A DNA stretch of 64,000 nucleotides from Paenibacillus azoreducens (GCF_021654775.1 NZ_AP025343.1:4927501-4991500), one strand, 5' to 3'; shown: positions 43,369-53,470, counted from the stretch's first letter. Numbers and translations are program-made. Notes: generated by a model from the sequence alone, not told the origin.

Positions 43369-45453
43369 TTATTTGATAAATACATTCGGATCAAGTATTA
43401 GCGCAACCTGGCCGTCGCCAAGGATCGTAGCGCCCGAAATGCCTTTGATTGGCGGCAGGTATTTGCCCAGGCCTTTCAGAACGATTTCGTTCTGCCCGAT
43501 AAATTCGTCAATCGCCAAAGCCGCAAGGCGTTCGCCTTTATGAATAACGATAATTTCGGTTTCGGCCTCTTCGTTTTCGTCAAAATCCTTGATATTGAAA
43601 ATCCGGCTAAGCGATATTAAAGGAATCAGCATGCCCCGGAACTCTATCATTTTATTGCCGTGAACCTTGCGGATTTGTTCTTGCCGCACGATTCCGGTTT
43701 CCACGATCGATGAGAGCGGGATCGCATATTTCTCCGAACCCATTTTAACGAGCATCGCTGCAATAATCGAAAGAGTGAGCGGGAGCTGCACAGAGAAATT
43801 CGTTCCTTTGCCCGGAGTAGAGTAAATCGTCACTTGTCCTCCAAGCGATGTGATTTTCGCTTTGACCACATCCAATCCGACGCCGCGGCCGGATACGTCC
43901 GAAACTTTTTCCGCCGTACTGAATCCCGGTGCAAACAGAAGCTGATGCACTTCTTCATCGGACATGCCCGCAGCCTCTTCCTCCGTTACGACCCCTTTCT
44001 TGAGGGCGGTCTTCAGAATTTTATCGCGGTAAATGCCGCGGCCATCCTCTTCAATTTCAATGAAGACATGGTTGCCGCTGTGGAAAGCGCGAAGTTGAAC
44101 GGTACCGGTCTCAGGCTTGCCTGCTGCTATCCGATCCGCAATCGGTTCAATGCCGTGGTCGACGGCGTTTCGAAGCAAATGGACAAGCGGGTCGCCGATT
44201 TCATCGATGACCGTGCGGTCAAGCTCGGTTTCGGCGCCGGTAATGACCAGATCGACCTTTTTATCCAAAGACTTGGCCAGATCACGCACCATGCGCGGGA
44301 AGCGGCTGAAGACCGTATCGACTGGCACCATCCGAAGTTTCATAACAATATCCTGCAGATCGGAGCTGACGCGGCTCATATGCTCCACCGTCTCCGTCAG
44401 TGCATGATTTTGAACCTCGCTGGCAAGCTGCTCCAGGCGTACACGGTCTATCAAAAGTTCGCTGAACAAGTTGATCAGCACGTCAAGACGTTCGATGTCC
44501 ACGCGGATGGTTCGGTTAGGAGTATTCCCGCCGGTTTTGGCCGCTGTTTTGGCCGGCGCCTTTTTCTGGGTCTGCTCCTTGTCTGCAGCATGTTGAACGG
44601 CCCCTTCTGTAACCGGCGCCTCTGCCGTTGCAGCCGACTCGCGCGATGCCGCTCCAAGTTGACTCATTTGTTTTAATGTGTCTTCGTCAAGCTCTTTGAC
44701 CGTCACCTTTTCGATCTCCGAAACATTCATAATTTGGCTTTCCAGTTCAGCCGGATCCTTAAGCGTTATGTAATAAAGGGAAAAGCTGTAATCAAAATTG
44801 TCCTGTTCGATGTCCTGGGCAGATGGTTCTGATTTGACAACCTCGCCTGATTTTTCAAGCAAATCAAATACCATATATGCACGCACCGCTTTAAGCTGAC
44901 AGGTCTCATGGATATGCACATCCAAATAAAGCACTCGATGTCCGTCGGCAATGGATTGACTCAGGACCGAATATTGGAATTCGTCCAACTGGATGCCCGC
45001 ACTGTCATTGGCATCGGTATCGGAAGCAGCCCCTGCACTTGCATCATTCCCGGACGGTTTCGCGGATAAATCCTCTCCTCTGACGATTGCCTGCAGCGCG
45101 GCCAAAAGGGCGGTGACATCGGCCTTTCCTTCGCCGCCTTCGGTGATATCCTGAACCATGGCCTCCAGGGCATCCAACCCTTTAAACAAGGTATCGAAAA
45201 TAAAGTCCTGCATCGCAAGTTTTTCATTGCGGACCAGATCGAGCACATTTTCCATCTGGTGGGTAAGTGCTGCAAGATCTTCGAAGCCCATGGTCGCAGC
45301 CATCCCTTTTAAGGTGTGTGCCGAACGGAAAATCACTTGTACAATCGAGAGATCATTAGGGTTTTCTTCGAGCAGAAGCATATTTTCGTTAAGTGATTGC
45401 AGATGATCATTCGACTCATCAATAAACATGGAAAGATATTGGTTCATGTCCAT
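43369..45453 (-). CDS. cheA: Chemotaxis histidine kinase CheA
   Basis: 694 residues. P1 HPt domain with phospho-acceptor His46 (FRSAHTLKGMA), P2 CheY/CheB-binding region (about 155-255), Ala/Lys-rich linker (about 265-310), P3 dimerisation, P4 ATPase with the N box (LLRNAVDHGIEP), G boxes (GRGIYRDKI, GRGVGLDVVK) and P5 CheW-like end. Length is normal. GGAGGTGTCTCACA precedes the ATG. Confidence 0.97.
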   Translation of the reverse strand: MDMNQYLSMFIDESNDHLQSLNENMLLLEENPNDLSIVQVIFRSAHTLKGMAATMGFEDLAALTHQMENVLDLVRNEKLAMQDFIFDTLFKGLDALEAMVQDITEGGEGKADVTALLAALQAIVRGEDLSAKPSGNDASAGAASDTDANDSAGIQLDEFQYSVLSQSIADGHRVLYLDVHIHETCQLKAVRAYMVFDLLEKSGEVVKSEPSAQDIEQDNFDYSFSLYYITLKDPAELESQIMNVSEIEKVTVKELDEDTLKQMSQLGAASRESAATAEAPVTEGAVQHAADKEQTQKKAPAKTAAKTGGNTPNRTIRVDIERLDVLINLFSELLIDRVRLEQLASEVQNHALTETVEHMSRVSSDLQDIVMKLRMVPVDTVFSRFPRMVRDLAKSLDKKVDLVITGAETELDRTVIDEIGDPLVHLLRNAVDHGIEPIADRIAAGKPETGTVQLRAFHSGNHVFIEIEEDGRGIYRDKILKTALKKGVVTEEEAAGMSDEEVHQLLFAPGFSTAEKVSDVSGRGVGLDVVKAKITSLGGQVTIYSTPGKGTNFSVQLPLTLSIIAAMLVKMGSEKYAIPLSSIVETGIVRQEQIRKVHGNKMIEFRGMLIPLISLSRIFNIKDFDENEEAETEIIVIHKGERLAALAIDEFIGQNEIVLKGLGKYLPPIKGISGATILGDGQVALILDPNVFIK

Positions 45454-45486
45454 TGTGAGACACCTCCTTTATAAGTTCACTTTCCG

Positions 45487-46797
45487 TTACTTCACAGCGC
45501 GGACCACGCCGGCTGCAATATCGTGAAGAGGTAAAACATGCCTTACGCAATTGAGTTCCACCGCCGAACGCGGCATGCCATACACAATGCAAGTTTCCTC
45601 GCTTTCGGCAAACGTGCTGCTCACGCCCGCTTCGTATAAACGCTTCATCATTCTGGCTCCGTCGCTGCCCATGCCCGTCATCAGCACGGCATGGCGCGTA
45701 AGTTTATTCAGAGGAAGCAGCGATTCGAAAAGCACGTCAACAGACGGCCGGTGTCCATTCACCGATTCATCATCGGAAAGCATCACCGTAAAACGGCCTC
45801 CTGGCTCCGAAGCAACCCTCATATGCCGTCCGCCTGGAGCAATGTATGCGCAGCCCGCTTGCAGCACCATTCCATGTTCTGCCTCAGTCACTTCCAGCTG
45901 GCTGAACGAGTCCAACCGCTGTGCGAGCGACTTCGTGAAATTCGGCGGCATATGCTGAACGATAACGACCGGAGCGGGGAAATCCGCCGGAAGCTTCTCC
46001 AGCACCACTTTCAGCGCTCTCGGCCCCCCTGTTGAACAGCCGATTGCTACTAGATGGGTAAATGTCTGCCGCTGTTCCGTAGGCTTGGAAGGCAGCACTG
46101 ACGGAACGGTTTTTTCAGGGGCAGCCGCAATCTCACGCATAGCGGTATGCGGCTGGGGAGCTGATTTGGGTTTCTTCGGCTCCTTCTTTGGCTCTATGTT
46201 CCGGCGCTCTTGTTTCTGAATCGCCGCCCCCGTCTTTTTAACGTTTGGCGGCATTGGCGGCAGATCTCGCTTCAAAGGCTCACGTGCGCGCCCTCCTGTA
46301 GGCGGGGCGGCAGTCGGACTTTGGAACGCCTGCAGCGCCTCCGCTTTCTGCTGCCGCCTTTTCTCCTCTTCAGCCTTGAAAGCCGCTCTTCTTTCCCTCG
46401 CAGTCATAGCTGCTTTAAGCTGTCCCAAAAGCGTATCTCCGACCTGGTCAATATGCTGTGAATAGGTAAGGGAAGGCTTGCGGATAAAATCAAAAGCTCC
46501 GGATTCCAGAGCTATGATGGTTTCTTTCATCCCTTCCTCATTAATGGCTGATAGCATAATGACCGGCAGCGGGTTCTCCGCCATAATCAGCTTTAAAGCC
46601 TCGAGACCGTTCATTTCGGGCATTTCGACATCCATGGTGACGATATCAGGTTGCAACCCGGCTACCTTCTGAACGGCCTCGCGCCCGTTCGCCGCCGTGC
46701 CGATCACCTGAAACGCAGGATCTTTTTCAATTAGATCCGAAAAAATTTTCCGCATAAATGCTGAGTCATCAACGACTAGGACTTTATATGGCGTCAT
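45487..46797 (-). CDS. cheB: Protein-glutamate methylesterase CheB
   Basis: 436 residues. Receiver domain with phosphorylation site Asp56 (TMDVEMPEMNG), a very long basic linker (about 130-245, rich in Arg/Gln/Pro/Lys) and the methylesterase domain with catalytic Ser in GCSTGGPRAL, His in VQHMPPNFT and Asp in GMGSDGARM. It removes receptor methyl groups for adaptation. The linker makes it about 80 residues longer than typical CheB. Confidence 0.96.
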   Translation of the reverse strand: MTPYKVLVVDDSAFMRKIFSDLIEKDPAFQVIGTAANGREAVQKVAGLQPDIVTMDVEMPEMNGLEALKLIMAENPLPVIMLSAINEEGMKETIIALESGAFDFIRKPSLTYSQHIDQVGDTLLGQLKAAMTARERRAAFKAEEEKRRQQKAEALQAFQSPTAAPPTGGRAREPLKRDLPPMPPNVKKTGAAIQKQERRNIEPKKEPKKPKSAPQPHTAMREIAAAPEKTVPSVLPSKPTEQRQTFTHLVAIGCSTGGPRALKVVLEKLPADFPAPVVIVQHMPPNFTKSLAQRLDSFSQLEVTEAEHGMVLQAGCAYIAPGGRHMRVASEPGGRFTVMLSDDESVNGHRPSVDVLFESLLPLNKLTRHAVLMTGMGSDGARMMKRLYEAGVSSTFAESEETCIVYGMPRSAVELNCVRHVLPLHDIAAGVVRAVK

Positions 46798-46831
46798 GCC
46801 ATTTCCACCCCTGTTCCTTATTCCAGAAGAA

Positions 46832-47728
46832 TCATTTTGTACGGCGAAGCCACTTTTGCATAAATCCTTTGATTCCTGTCAAGGTACCTGATTCCGTTGA
46901 AGCCGGGACAAGCATATAACTCCTTGCAATCCGCTGTACTTCCCTCGATGCGGTGCAGTTCGGAAAAGCGATGGAAAACGGGACCTGTTTCTTTACCGCC
47001 TGCACGACATGGCGGTCTTCACTGATATAGCCGAGCATGGAGATCTGTACCTTCAGGAATCGCTGCGCGGCCATCATGATTTTGTCCGCCGTTTGATCGG
47101 CCTCTCTCTCATCGCCGGCCCGGTTCACAATCAACTTGAATGCGGTATCGTTCCCCTTCGAACTCACCACCTTGATCAGAGCGTAGGCATCCGTAATGGA
47201 GGTGGGTTCGGGCGTGGTCACGACCAAACATTCATCCGACGAATAGATAAAATTGAAGTTTTCTTTGGACAAACCTGCACCGGTATCGAATATAATGTAG
47301 TCCATTTCGCCGGCGATCCTTTCGATTTCTTCCGTAAAATAATTCAGATCGCTTTGCGACAGGGAAAACAACTCGGACATCCCGGACCCTCCCGCGATAA
47401 ACGACAGAAAGCCGGGACCACGCTCAATGATTTCATCGATGCGCTTCTCGCGCCGAAGCAGGTGGTACAGGTTATATTCGGCGGTGACGCCCATTAACAC
47501 GTCGATATTGGCCATGCCGATATCCGCATCGAAGACCAACACCTTTTTGCCCATCGATTGTAGGGCAAGCGCAAAATTCAACGTGAAGTTCGATTTGCCT
47601 ACGCCCCCCTTCCCGCTTGTTACGGTAATGAGTTTGGCAGTCCGCTGTCCGGCGTTTGACAATCGGGCTGTACGTTCTTGTTCCCGCTTCATGACCAGAT
47701 TTCTTAGCATTTGAGCCTGATCTGTCAT
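46832..47728 (-). CDS. flhG: MinD-like ATPase FlhG (YlxH)
   Basis: 298 residues. Deviant Walker A (SGKGGVGKSN), Walker B-like (DYIIFDTGAGLS) and the switch DADIGMANIDVLMG identify a ParA/MinD ATPase. A short N-terminal segment with QMLRN resembles the activator helix that stimulates FlhF GTPase. It controls flagellar number and position. Its ATG overlaps the flhF stop by 4 bp. Confidence 0.95.
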   Translation of the reverse strand: MTDQAQMLRNLVMKREQERTARLSNAGQRTAKLITVTSGKGGVGKSNFTLNFALALQSMGKKVLVFDADIGMANIDVLMGVTAEYNLYHLLRREKRIDEIIERGPGFLSFIAGGSGMSELFSLSQSDLNYFTEEIERIAGEMDYIIFDTGAGLSKENFNFIYSSDECLVVTTPEPTSITDAYALIKVVSSKGNDTAFKLIVNRAGDEREADQTADKIMMAAQRFLKVQISMLGYISEDRHVVQAVKKQVPFSIAFPNCTASREVQRIARSYMLVPASTESGTLTGIKGFMQKWLRRTK

Positions 47729-49140
47729 GCTCCTTCTTCTCCCAGCAGCAAATTGCTGACCATCAGTTCTTCCGGCAGGAGCAGGTCGTCAGGAACATTC
47801 TGGCCATTCGTCATATATGAAAGCTGCAGAGGATATTCGTGAATCAAATTGATGATCGACCCATAACTGCCGGTCTCGTCCAATTTGGTAAATATCACTT
47901 TGTCCAGTCCATACCTGTTGAAGTGCTCGGTAATTTTCTTCATATCCTGACCTTTTGAAGTCAGGCTAAGCACCAGATAAGTCTCGCTTTTCTCAACCGG
48001 AGAAAAGAGGCTTTGCAGTTCGGAAACGAGCAGCTCATTGCGGTAATTGCGACCGGCTGTGTCCATTAAAATAAGGTCGCAGTAACTCAGCCGCTGCATG
48101 GCGCGCTGCATGTCACCAGGCGATTGGACGACTTCGAGCGGCACATTAAGAATGGATGCATATGTCCGAAGCTGTTCAACGGCAGAAATCCGATATGTAT
48201 CCGACGTGATAAAGCCCACCTTGCGGTGGTGCCTAAACAGCTGTTCCGCGGCCATTTTCGCAATCGTCGTCGTTTTCCCGACACCCGTAGGACCAGCGAC
48301 ATATACCACTTTGGTTTCCCCGGCGATTCCCCCGCCAAAACGTTCCGAAAGAAATGATGCAATTTGATTGCGGATGTACGCCTCCATTTCGGCGCCGCCC
48401 AACTGCCGTCCGTTTTCTTCCCAATGTTCATAAGCGCTGCCGATCCAATCCTCAATGATACAGGGTTCTATCTCCTGCTGTATAAGCCGGTCCTGAAGGC
48501 TTTGAAGCTCATCGGGCAGCGTGCGCTGCATGGCCGATTGGCGGGAAATTTTGGCCATCCACGCCTTCATTTCCTGCAGCTCGGCCAAAAGCTTGTCTTC
48601 AACCGGCGAACCGCTTTTGTTTTCGAATGCTTCACCGCTCTTGTCTATGGTTCGTTCAGGCGCAGTGACCGATCCCCCCCGGTTTTCCGCACTCAACGCC
48701 ATGCCCCCAACGTTTTGGGCTTCGAGCATCAACTCTTCAAAACGACCCGCATCAATGCTGCCCTCCGCTTCCGGCATCGTTTCCGGATTGATATTCGGCT
48801 GAACCCGTTCGGCTGCCGCCGCTTGTCCGGAAGCTGCGCCGCTAGCGCTGTTAAGTCCTGAAGATGTGACTTCGAGCGTTTTCTTATACGCCTGTGGAAC
48901 AGCTTTCGGCAATACGGCCGCAGCAGGTCTGGCGGCGGAAACCGGCGGCTTGTCCGGCTTCGCCTTATCCTCTTGTTCAACCGCTGCGACCACCTCGATT
49001 TTCTTTTGCCGGAACATGCCGAGGAAACCGCCGATTTTGGTTTCCTTCGTGCTGAGGATAACTGCATCGCTGCCAAGGTCATTGCGGATCTGGAGCATAG
49101 CTTCGGGCATCGTGTCGACCAAATATCGCTTTACTCTCAT
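47725..49140 (-). CDS. flhF: SRP-type GTPase FlhF
   Basis: 471 residues: short B domain (MRVKRYLVDTMPEAMLQIRNDLG), a disordered Ala/Pro/Glu-rich middle (about 65-190), N domain and a C-terminal SRP GTPase G domain (GPTGVGKTTTIAKM, DTYRISAVEQL, DTAGRNYRNE, TKLDETGSYG). It localises the flagellar basal body. The start overlaps the flhA stop by 4 bp. Confidence 0.96.
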   Translation of the reverse strand: MRVKRYLVDTMPEAMLQIRNDLGSDAVILSTKETKIGGFLGMFRQKKIEVVAAVEQEDKAKPDKPPVSAARPAAAVLPKAVPQAYKKTLEVTSSGLNSASGAASGQAAAAERVQPNINPETMPEAEGSIDAGRFEELMLEAQNVGGMALSAENRGGSVTAPERTIDKSGEAFENKSGSPVEDKLLAELQEMKAWMAKISRQSAMQRTLPDELQSLQDRLIQQEIEPCIIEDWIGSAYEHWEENGRQLGGAEMEAYIRNQIASFLSERFGGGIAGETKVVYVAGPTGVGKTTTIAKMAAEQLFRHHRKVGFITSDTYRISAVEQLRTYASILNVPLEVVQSPGDMQRAMQRLSYCDLILMDTAGRNYRNELLVSELQSLFSPVEKSETYLVLSLTSKGQDMKKITEHFNRYGLDKVIFTKLDETGSYGSIINLIHEYPLQLSYMTNGQNVPDDLLLPEELMVSNLLLGEEGA

Positions 49141-51179
49141 AAGTTCACCACTCCGACGCTTTGAATTTCAACATTCGGCTCAAGTTCGCTGTAGGACAGC
49201 ACCGGGATATCCTGCATGGTCCGCTCAATCACTTGACGTAAATACATGCGTATCGTAGGCGACGTCAGCAGAATAGGTTGTTGTCCCGTTTGCAGCAGAC
49301 GGTTCACCTGCTCGCTGAGCTTCTGAAACACCGTTTGGGTTGACATCGGATCCAGAGCCAAGTAACTGCCCTGTTCCGATTGCTGCACGCTGTCGGCGAT
49401 CTTTTTCTCCAGCGATGGCCCTACGGTAAGCACCTTCAGCGTTTCCCCTTCCTGGGCGAACTGCTGGGTAATCTGCCTGGAAAGAGCTTGTCTCACGTAT
49501 TCCGTCAGAACATCCGGATCTTTGGTGTATTGACCAGAGTCAGCCAGCGTTTCGAAAATTGTAACCAGATCGCGGATCGATATTTTCTCGCGGAGCAGCT
49601 TGGCCAACACTTTCTGTACATCCCCAATGGAGAGCACGCTTGGAATCAATTCGTCGACGAGCACAGGATAGTTTTCGCGCAAATTGTCGACCAGCGTTTT
49701 GGTTTCCTGGCGTCCGATGAGTTCATGCGCATGTTTCTTGATCAGCTCAGTCAAATGTGTAGCCACGACGGACGGTGGATCAACGACGGTATAACCTGCG
49801 AGTTCAGCTCTTTCTTTTGTCGCTTCGTCAATCCACAATGCAGGGAGTCCAAAGGCCGGTTCCAGGGTCTCAATACCCGAAATGCTTTCGTCATCATACC
49901 CGGGACTCATTGCCAAATAGTGATTAAGTAATAATTCACCGCCACCGACGTTATTTCCTTTAATTTTTATGACGTATTCATTCGGTTTTAGTTGAATATT
50001 GTCGCGAATGCGAATGACAGGAACGACAAGTCCTAATTCCAGCGCACATTGTCTGCGGATCATGATAATCCGGTCGAGCAGATCGCCACCCTGCTGCACG
50101 TCCGCTAGCGGAATCAGCCCGTAACCGAACTCGAATTCGATTGGATCAACCTGCAGCAGGTTGATGACACTTTCGGGACTTCTGACCTCCTCGATCTGCT
50201 GCTCTTCTTCCTGCTGCTCCTCTTCAATTTGCTTGCGCTCCATATTCTTTTGCATGTTGTAGGCTGCATACATAAGAACCAAAGCCAGAGGCAGCGTTGT
50301 GATGAAATGAATCGGCGTGAATAGTCCCAGCAAAGCGACCGTCCCGCCCACGATATACAAGAGCTTCGGATAAGACCCCAACTGCTCTGTCAGATCGGTA
50401 GCCAGATTGCCTTCCGACGAGGAGCGCGTCACGATGAGACCGGATGCCGTTGAGATCAGCAGCGCCGGAATTTGGCTCACAAGCCCGTCGCCGATCGTCA
50501 GAACCGAATAGGTTGACAACGCGTCCTGAAAACCCATTTTATGTATTGACATTCCGATGATAAATCCGCCGATCAAGTTGATGATCAATATAATGATGCT
50601 AGCGATGGCATCGCCCTTGACGAATTTGGTTGCACCATCCATAGCTCCGTAATAATCGGCTTCGCGCTCGACCTTGCGGCGGCGTTCACGGGCCTGCTGC
50701 TCGTTGATCAGCCCTGCGTTCAAGTCGGCGTCGATACTCATCTGCTTGCCGGGCATCGCATCGAGCGTGAAGCGTGCGGCAACTTCGGCAACCCGTTCGG
50801 AACCTTTAGTAATTACGATAAACTGTACCACGACCAAAATCAGAAAGACGATAAACCCGACGGCGATTTGTCCGCGCGCAATCCAACTGCCAAAGGTGGA
50901 TACCACGGTTCCGGCAAATCCTTCAGACAAAATCAATTTTGTGGTCGAAACATTCAGCGCCAGCCGGAACAATGTCGTTATAAGCAGCAAGGAAGGAAAG
51001 ATTGAAAATTGCAGTGCTTCCTTCGTATTCATGGCCACAAGTAAAATCAAGAGCGCCAACGATATGTTTATAACGAGCAATACGTCCAAAAGCCAAGTCG
51101 GGATCGGAAGAATCATCATGAGAACGATGCCGATGACACCTAGTAATACCGTAATCTCTTTTGCTTTCAATGGATTCAC
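49137..51179 (-). CDS. flhA: Flagellar export apparatus protein FlhA
   Basis: 680 residues. N-terminal half with about eight membrane helices and the FHIPEP loop region (VAARFTLDAMPGKQMSIDADLNAGLI); C-terminal cytosolic half (from about 340) forms the export gate ring. GTG start after GGGGATCGGAGGCA. It is between flhB and flhF in the usual order. Confidence 0.97.
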   Translation of the reverse strand: MNPLKAKEITVLLGVIGIVLMMILPIPTWLLDVLLVINISLALLILLVAMNTKEALQFSIFPSLLLITTLFRLALNVSTTKLILSEGFAGTVVSTFGSWIARGQIAVGFIVFLILVVVQFIVITKGSERVAEVAARFTLDAMPGKQMSIDADLNAGLINEQQARERRRKVEREADYYGAMDGATKFVKGDAIASIIILIINLIGGFIIGMSIHKMGFQDALSTYSVLTIGDGLVSQIPALLISTASGLIVTRSSSEGNLATDLTEQLGSYPKLLYIVGGTVALLGLFTPIHFITTLPLALVLMYAAYNMQKNMERKQIEEEQQEEEQQIEEVRSPESVINLLQVDPIEFEFGYGLIPLADVQQGGDLLDRIIMIRRQCALELGLVVPVIRIRDNIQLKPNEYVIKIKGNNVGGGELLLNHYLAMSPGYDDESISGIETLEPAFGLPALWIDEATKERAELAGYTVVDPPSVVATHLTELIKKHAHELIGRQETKTLVDNLRENYPVLVDELIPSVLSIGDVQKVLAKLLREKISIRDLVTIFETLADSGQYTKDPDVLTEYVRQALSRQITQQFAQEGETLKVLTVGPSLEKKIADSVQQSEQGSYLALDPMSTQTVFQKLSEQVNRLLQTGQQPILLTSPTIRMYLRQVIERTMQDIPVLSYSELEPNVEIQSVGVVNL

Positions 51180-51195
51180 TGCCTCCGATCCCCAT

Positions 51196-52284
51196 TTATT
51201 TAACTTTGCCTTTTAATTTATACACATATGCCAATACTTCAGCCACAGCCTGGAACAAATCGGCGGGAATGGAATCCCCGATCTCCGCTCTTTGAAACAG
51301 GGCTCGGGCGAGAGGTTTATTTTCCATTGTTATAACGCCGTTTTCTTTGGCAATTTCCTTAATGCGCAGAGCTACAAAGTCCTGCCCCTTGGCGACAACC
51401 TCCGGAGCCTCCATCTCGGAGCCTTCGTATTTGAGGGCAACGGCAAAGTGCGTCGGGTTGGTGATAACCACATCCGCTTTTGGCACTTCCTGCATCATCC
51501 GCTGCATCGCCATTCTGCGCTGGCGTTCCCTGATCTTTCCTTTGATCAGCGGATCGCCTTCCATTTTTTTGTATTCATCCTTGATGTCCTGCTTAGACAT
51601 CCGAATGCTTTTCTCAAATTCATACCGCTGATATAAATAGTCCAAAATCGCCATGGCAAACAACGCCGCCCCGATTTTCAGCCCCAGATTTAACGACAGT
51701 TTCGCGACGAAATGAAAGGTTTTCTCGACATTCATTTCCGAAAGCTTGCCAATCTCCGGCAGGGCGCCTTTCAAGGTCTGAAAGACCAGCAGCCCAATGA
51801 CTGTAATTTTAAAAAGGGACTTCAAAAATTCCACCAAAGATCTGGCCGAAAAAATGTTCTTGAAACCTTTGATCGGATTCAATTTGCTGAATTTCGGTTT
51901 CAGCGTTTCCCCCGAAAGCATGAATCCCACCTGTGCCACGTTGGCAACCAGCGCAATCACGATTGTGGTCACGAACAGCGGCGCGAGCAATATCAATATT
52001 TGAATGACGTATTGCATCGCCATGCTCATGACGTTCCCGATTGAAACGCCGGTGTTGAGACGGTTTATGAATACATCCTTAAAGAGCCCGACCAAACGTT
52101 CTTTGATAAACCCGCCAAACATCAGCAGGCTTAAAAAGGAAGCAAGCAGCACCACTGCGCCCGACAGTTCCTGGCTTTTGGCAACCTGCCCCTTTTTCCG
52201 GGTATCCTGCCGCTTTTTTGGTGTCGCTTTTTCCGTCTTTTCTCCGGCAAACAACTGCAAGTCCAGCGGATATCTGTAAGCCAC
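51196..52284 (-). CDS. flhB: Flagellar export switch protein FlhB
   Basis: 362 residues from the GTG at 52282-52284, which has GGGGGA about 9 nt upstream and gives the family start (DLQLFAGEKTEKATPKKRQD). A longer frame to 52320 would add residues encoded by the neighbouring repeat and is unlikely. Four membrane helices, then the autocleavage motif NPTH (VVITNPTHFAVAL) and C-terminal domain. It switches export specificity when hook length is reached, with FliK. Confidence 0.96.
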   Translation of the reverse strand: MAYRYPLDLQLFAGEKTEKATPKKRQDTRKKGQVAKSQELSGAVVLLASFLSLLMFGGFIKERLVGLFKDVFINRLNTGVSIGNVMSMAMQYVIQILILLAPLFVTTIVIALVANVAQVGFMLSGETLKPKFSKLNPIKGFKNIFSARSLVEFLKSLFKITVIGLLVFQTLKGALPEIGKLSEMNVEKTFHFVAKLSLNLGLKIGAALFAMAILDYLYQRYEFEKSIRMSKQDIKDEYKKMEGDPLIKGKIRERQRRMAMQRMMQEVPKADVVITNPTHFAVALKYEGSEMEAPEVVAKGQDFVALRIKEIAKENGVITMENKPLARALFQRAEIGDSIPADLFQAVAEVLAYVYKLKGKVK

Positions 52285-52300
52285 TCCTGTCGTTCCCCCA

Positions 52301-52404
52301 TCCTCACTCCCTGGCTTCATTCAACTCAAGCGTTTTGAAAAAACGCACTTCGGAAGCATAGGCTCCGGTGCTGAAAACCGACCTTTTGAACACGTACTTT
52401 AAGT
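52301..52404. repeat. Dispersed repeat family 2, copy c
   Basis: About 104 bp, lacking the left GAGGTTGTTCAAAAAG end but with GCTTCATTCAA, the hairpin GCGTTTTGAAAAAACGC, CGGTGCTGAAAACCGACC and the right end GAACACGTACTTTAAG. It fills the fliR-flhB spacer: the fliR TAA stop lies within its right end and the flhB ribosome binding site begins just after its left end. Confidence 0.78.
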
Positions 52405-53187
52405 CGGCCTGTGGCCCAAGATCCCCAGCAGATTTTGCATCGATTCGAACATAATGTTAAACAAGTCGCCGAATATGTAGGAAAAGCTGGGCACGACTAG
52501 CAGCAGCACAACCAAGCCAACAATCACTTTAAGCGGCATCCCGATCACAAACACGTTAAATTGCGGAGCCGTACGGGCCAAGAAGCCCAGACCGATATCT
52601 GTAAGGAATAACGCGGCAACGATCGGCGCCGACATTTGAAAAGCCAGTACGAAAGATTGGCCGAATGTTTTGATTAAAAATTCCGAAATGCTTCCATTGT
52701 ATAGCTTCATGAAAAAATCATTCGATAACGGCACCCAGTCGTAACTTCGGATAATGCCGTCAAGCAAGTAATGATGCCCGTTCATGGTAAGAAAAAGCAG
52801 CACGGCAAACATATACTTGAAATTGCCCAGAACCGGTGCTGATGTGCCTGTCATCGGGTCGATGACGTTGGCGATGCCAAACCCGATCTGAATGTCGATA
52901 AAGGCGCCGGCCGTCTGAATGACCATAAACAGCAGGTAAGCCACAAACCCGAGGATTAAACCGATCAATATTTCACGGATAATCAAAAGGATATAGTTCA
53001 TATCAGCCGGAAGCTCATGGTGGACGCCATAGGTCAAAAAAACAAGGACGGATAGAAAAAAGGTCATGCCAATTTTAAAAATATTCGGTACCCCTTTTGA
53101 AGACAGCACAGGTGCGACAACAAAAAAAGAGGTAATTCGACAAAAAATAAGCAGAAATACCGGCAAGCTTTCCAGCAGCATATTCAT
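52399..53187 (-). CDS. fliR: Flagellar export apparatus protein FliR
   Basis: 262 residues, six hydrophobic segments, typical FliR features (RITSFFVVAPVLSSKGVPN, IQIGFGIANVIDPMTG, FLARTAPQFNVFVIGMPLK). Part of the export gate with FliP and FliQ. The final codons and stop (..RPT-TAA) coincide with the end of repeat copy c, so the C-terminus may have been reset by the repeat. Confidence 0.95.
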   Translation of the reverse strand: MNMLLESLPVFLLIFCRITSFFVVAPVLSSKGVPNIFKIGMTFFLSVLVFLTYGVHHELPADMNYILLIIREILIGLILGFVAYLLFMVIQTAGAFIDIQIGFGIANVIDPMTGTSAPVLGNFKYMFAVLLFLTMNGHHYLLDGIIRSYDWVPLSNDFFMKLYNGSISEFLIKTFGQSFVLAFQMSAPIVAALFLTDIGLGFLARTAPQFNVFVIGMPLKVIVGLVVLLLVVPSFSYIFGDLFNIMFESMQNLLGILGHRPT

Positions 53188-53200
53188 AGACCGCTACCGC

Positions 53201-53470
53201 CTACCCGATATATTTATAGAGATTGTCGAAAATGTTATACGTAAAATCCACCAGCGTCGTTAATATCCAAGGACCAAACAGCAGGATCGCCAGCAGTACC
53301 GCCACGATTTTAGGAATGAACGCGAGGGTCTGTTCTTGAATCTGGGTCGTTGCCTGAAAAATACTGACAATCAGACCGACGATCAGACCAAGCAGCAGCA
53401 TCGGCGCGCTTACCTTAAGTACGGTATACACCGCCTGTCCCGCAAGCCCGATAATAAAATCAGAATTCAT
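53201..53470 (-). CDS. fliQ: Flagellar export apparatus protein FliQ
   Basis: 89 residues with two membrane helices and the family stretch GLIVGLIVSIFQATTQIQEQTLAFIPKI. Export gate component. GAAGGAGGCCGGCC precedes the ATG. Confidence 0.97.
   Translation of the reverse strand: MNSDFIIGLAGQAVYTVLKVSAPMLLLGLIVGLIVSIFQATTQIQEQTLAFIPKIVAVLLAILLFGPWILTTLVDFTYNIFDNLYKYIG

Noticed and set aside
52285-52320. A 12-residue longer N-terminus of FlhB starting in the repeat
   Set aside because: The extension is encoded by the repeat, is not conserved, and a GTG with a good ribosome binding site gives the family N-terminus.
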